From Flavobacteriaceae bacterium 3519-10 (GTDB taxonomy: Bacteria > Bacteroidota > Bacteroidia > Flavobacteriales > Weeksellaceae), in NCBI GenBank assembly GCA_000023725.1, contig CP001673.1, forward strand, positions 1,808,342-1,872,341: a stretch of DNA of 64,000 bases, read 5' to 3'. The translations under genes were made by a program, and so were the position numbers. Below are positions 63,709 to 64,000 of the stretch, piece after piece (within the stretch, counting starts at the first letter, position 1; every line of letters begins with the position of its first letter). The notes beneath the pieces were generated by a model that saw only the letters and a program-made list of their open reading frames with translations, did not search any database and had not been told where the DNA came from.

Positions 63709-63735
63709 TAACATTTACGTAACATTACAAATATA
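63709..63735 (-). promoter_or_regulatory. -7 box and direct repeat at the regulator-xylB-xylA promoter
   Basis: TATATTTG on the minus strand (63728-63735) is a full -7 match; transcription would start near 63722, about 20 nt before the ATG. The direct repeat TAACATT (63709-63715 and 63720-63726), one helical turn apart, straddles that start, a position suited to a repressor. Confidence 0.5.
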
Positions 63736-63808
63736 AAAATACAATCGAGATAAAAAAATATATTTTATATTACCTCTTGCATATCAGCAGTTTACATACC
63801 GATATTTG

Positions 63809-63847
63809 ATGATAAGACTATCGTAATAATTATGATAAGGTTATCAT
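63809..63847. promoter_or_regulatory. Tandem palindromes, candidate operator
   Basis: ATGATAA-GG-TTATCAT (63832-63847) is perfect; ATGATAA-GA-CTATCGT (63809-63824) is the same site with two changes. Their centres are 23 bp apart, about two DNA turns, so both could be bound on one face. Confidence 0.55.
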
Positions 63848-64000
63848 GTTACTAATGATATGAAATATTAACAAGTTCAGAAAGAGCCGATTATCCACAG
63901 AAATCTGGGGCCGAAAAAATTAAAACAAAGTGTATAAAATATGATAACGAATTGAGGAAGAAATGCGCGAAATTTCTTGAATTGCAAGCCGAAAATGATA

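Larger units (their letters stand above)
63702..64000. other. Control region upstream of the xylan regulator (299 bp, to window edge)
   Basis: No gene seen. It holds a -7 box and direct repeat near the regulator start, a pair of palindromes 23 bp apart, a further ATGATAA half-site (63941-63947) and one DnaA-box-like TTATCCACA (63891-63899). A divergent gene may begin beyond the edge. Confidence 0.55.

Noticed and set aside
63891-63899. TTATCCACA, an exact DnaA box, near the right edge
   Set aside because: Only one copy was seen, with no cluster of boxes, no dnaA/dnaN gene and no clear AT-rich unwinding element next to it. A single box can occur by chance.

Overview
The window looks like chromosomal DNA of a flavobacterium (Bacteroidota), most likely in the Chryseobacterium/Kaistella group. 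The support is a SusC/SusD pair, a Nudix-type sugar regulator, DUF5606, repeated TAnnTTTG-type -7 promoter boxes, weak Shine-Dalgarno sequences and moderate-to-low GC. No rRNA, tRNA, CRISPR array or prophage was seen.

Region 1 (1-15.5 kb) is mostly housekeeping. It holds a truncated DHA2-type exporter, asparagine synthase B, an RsmB/NOP-type rRNA methyltransferase, a eukaryote-order PyrE-PyrF (UMP synthase) fusion, a secreted serine hydrolase, a SixA-like phosphatase, a ruvX-def-DUF5606-mazG run, a Gfo/Idh/MocA oxidoreductase and a DUF892 ferritin-like protein. It ends with three small exported proteins (sorbosone-dehydrogenase-like, SMP-30-like, PepSY-like).

Region 2 (15.5-34 kb) is signalling and envelope. 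An ATP-grasp enzyme, a membrane histidine kinase with its LuxR-type regulator and a processive family 2 glycosyltransferase precede a tightly packed sensory operon. That operon encodes a REC-kinase, a 1200-residue CHASE3-HAMP-GAF hybrid kinase with three receivers, two stand-alone receivers, CheR and a receiver-less CheB; it has no motility or receptor genes beside it. rlmF, an alpha/beta hydrolase, a VWA/AAA pair, a DUF2975/HTH pair and an AT-rich patch with two small overlapping frames follow.

Region 3 (34-39.4 kb) is mixed: a Gly_transf_sug glycosyltransferase, a secreted GH13 enzyme, a REP-associated tyrosine transposase broken by an in-frame stop and flanked by two matching REP palindromes, an FAD monooxygenase carrying a DnaJ-like cysteine module, and a small zf-TFIIB protein.

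Region 4 (39.4-63.7 kb, all minus strand) is a glucuronoxylan utilisation locus. In transcription order it encodes a Nudix-like regulator, xylulokinase, xylose isomerase, SusC, SusD, mannonate dehydratase, an SDR oxidoreductase, GH43, GH115, mutarotase, a SASA-type esterase, a GPH symporter, GH10 xylanase, a cytoplasmic GH43 and GH67. Together these would capture xylan, remove acetyl and (methyl)glucuronosyl groups, cut the backbone, import products, and send xylose to xylulose 5-phosphate and glucuronate-derived fructuronate/mannonate towards KDG. Uronate isomerase, KDG kinase and KDPG aldolase are not in the window. Hairpin terminators separate the xyl, sus and uxu modules, and perfect palindromes lie upstream of the regulator at the right edge.
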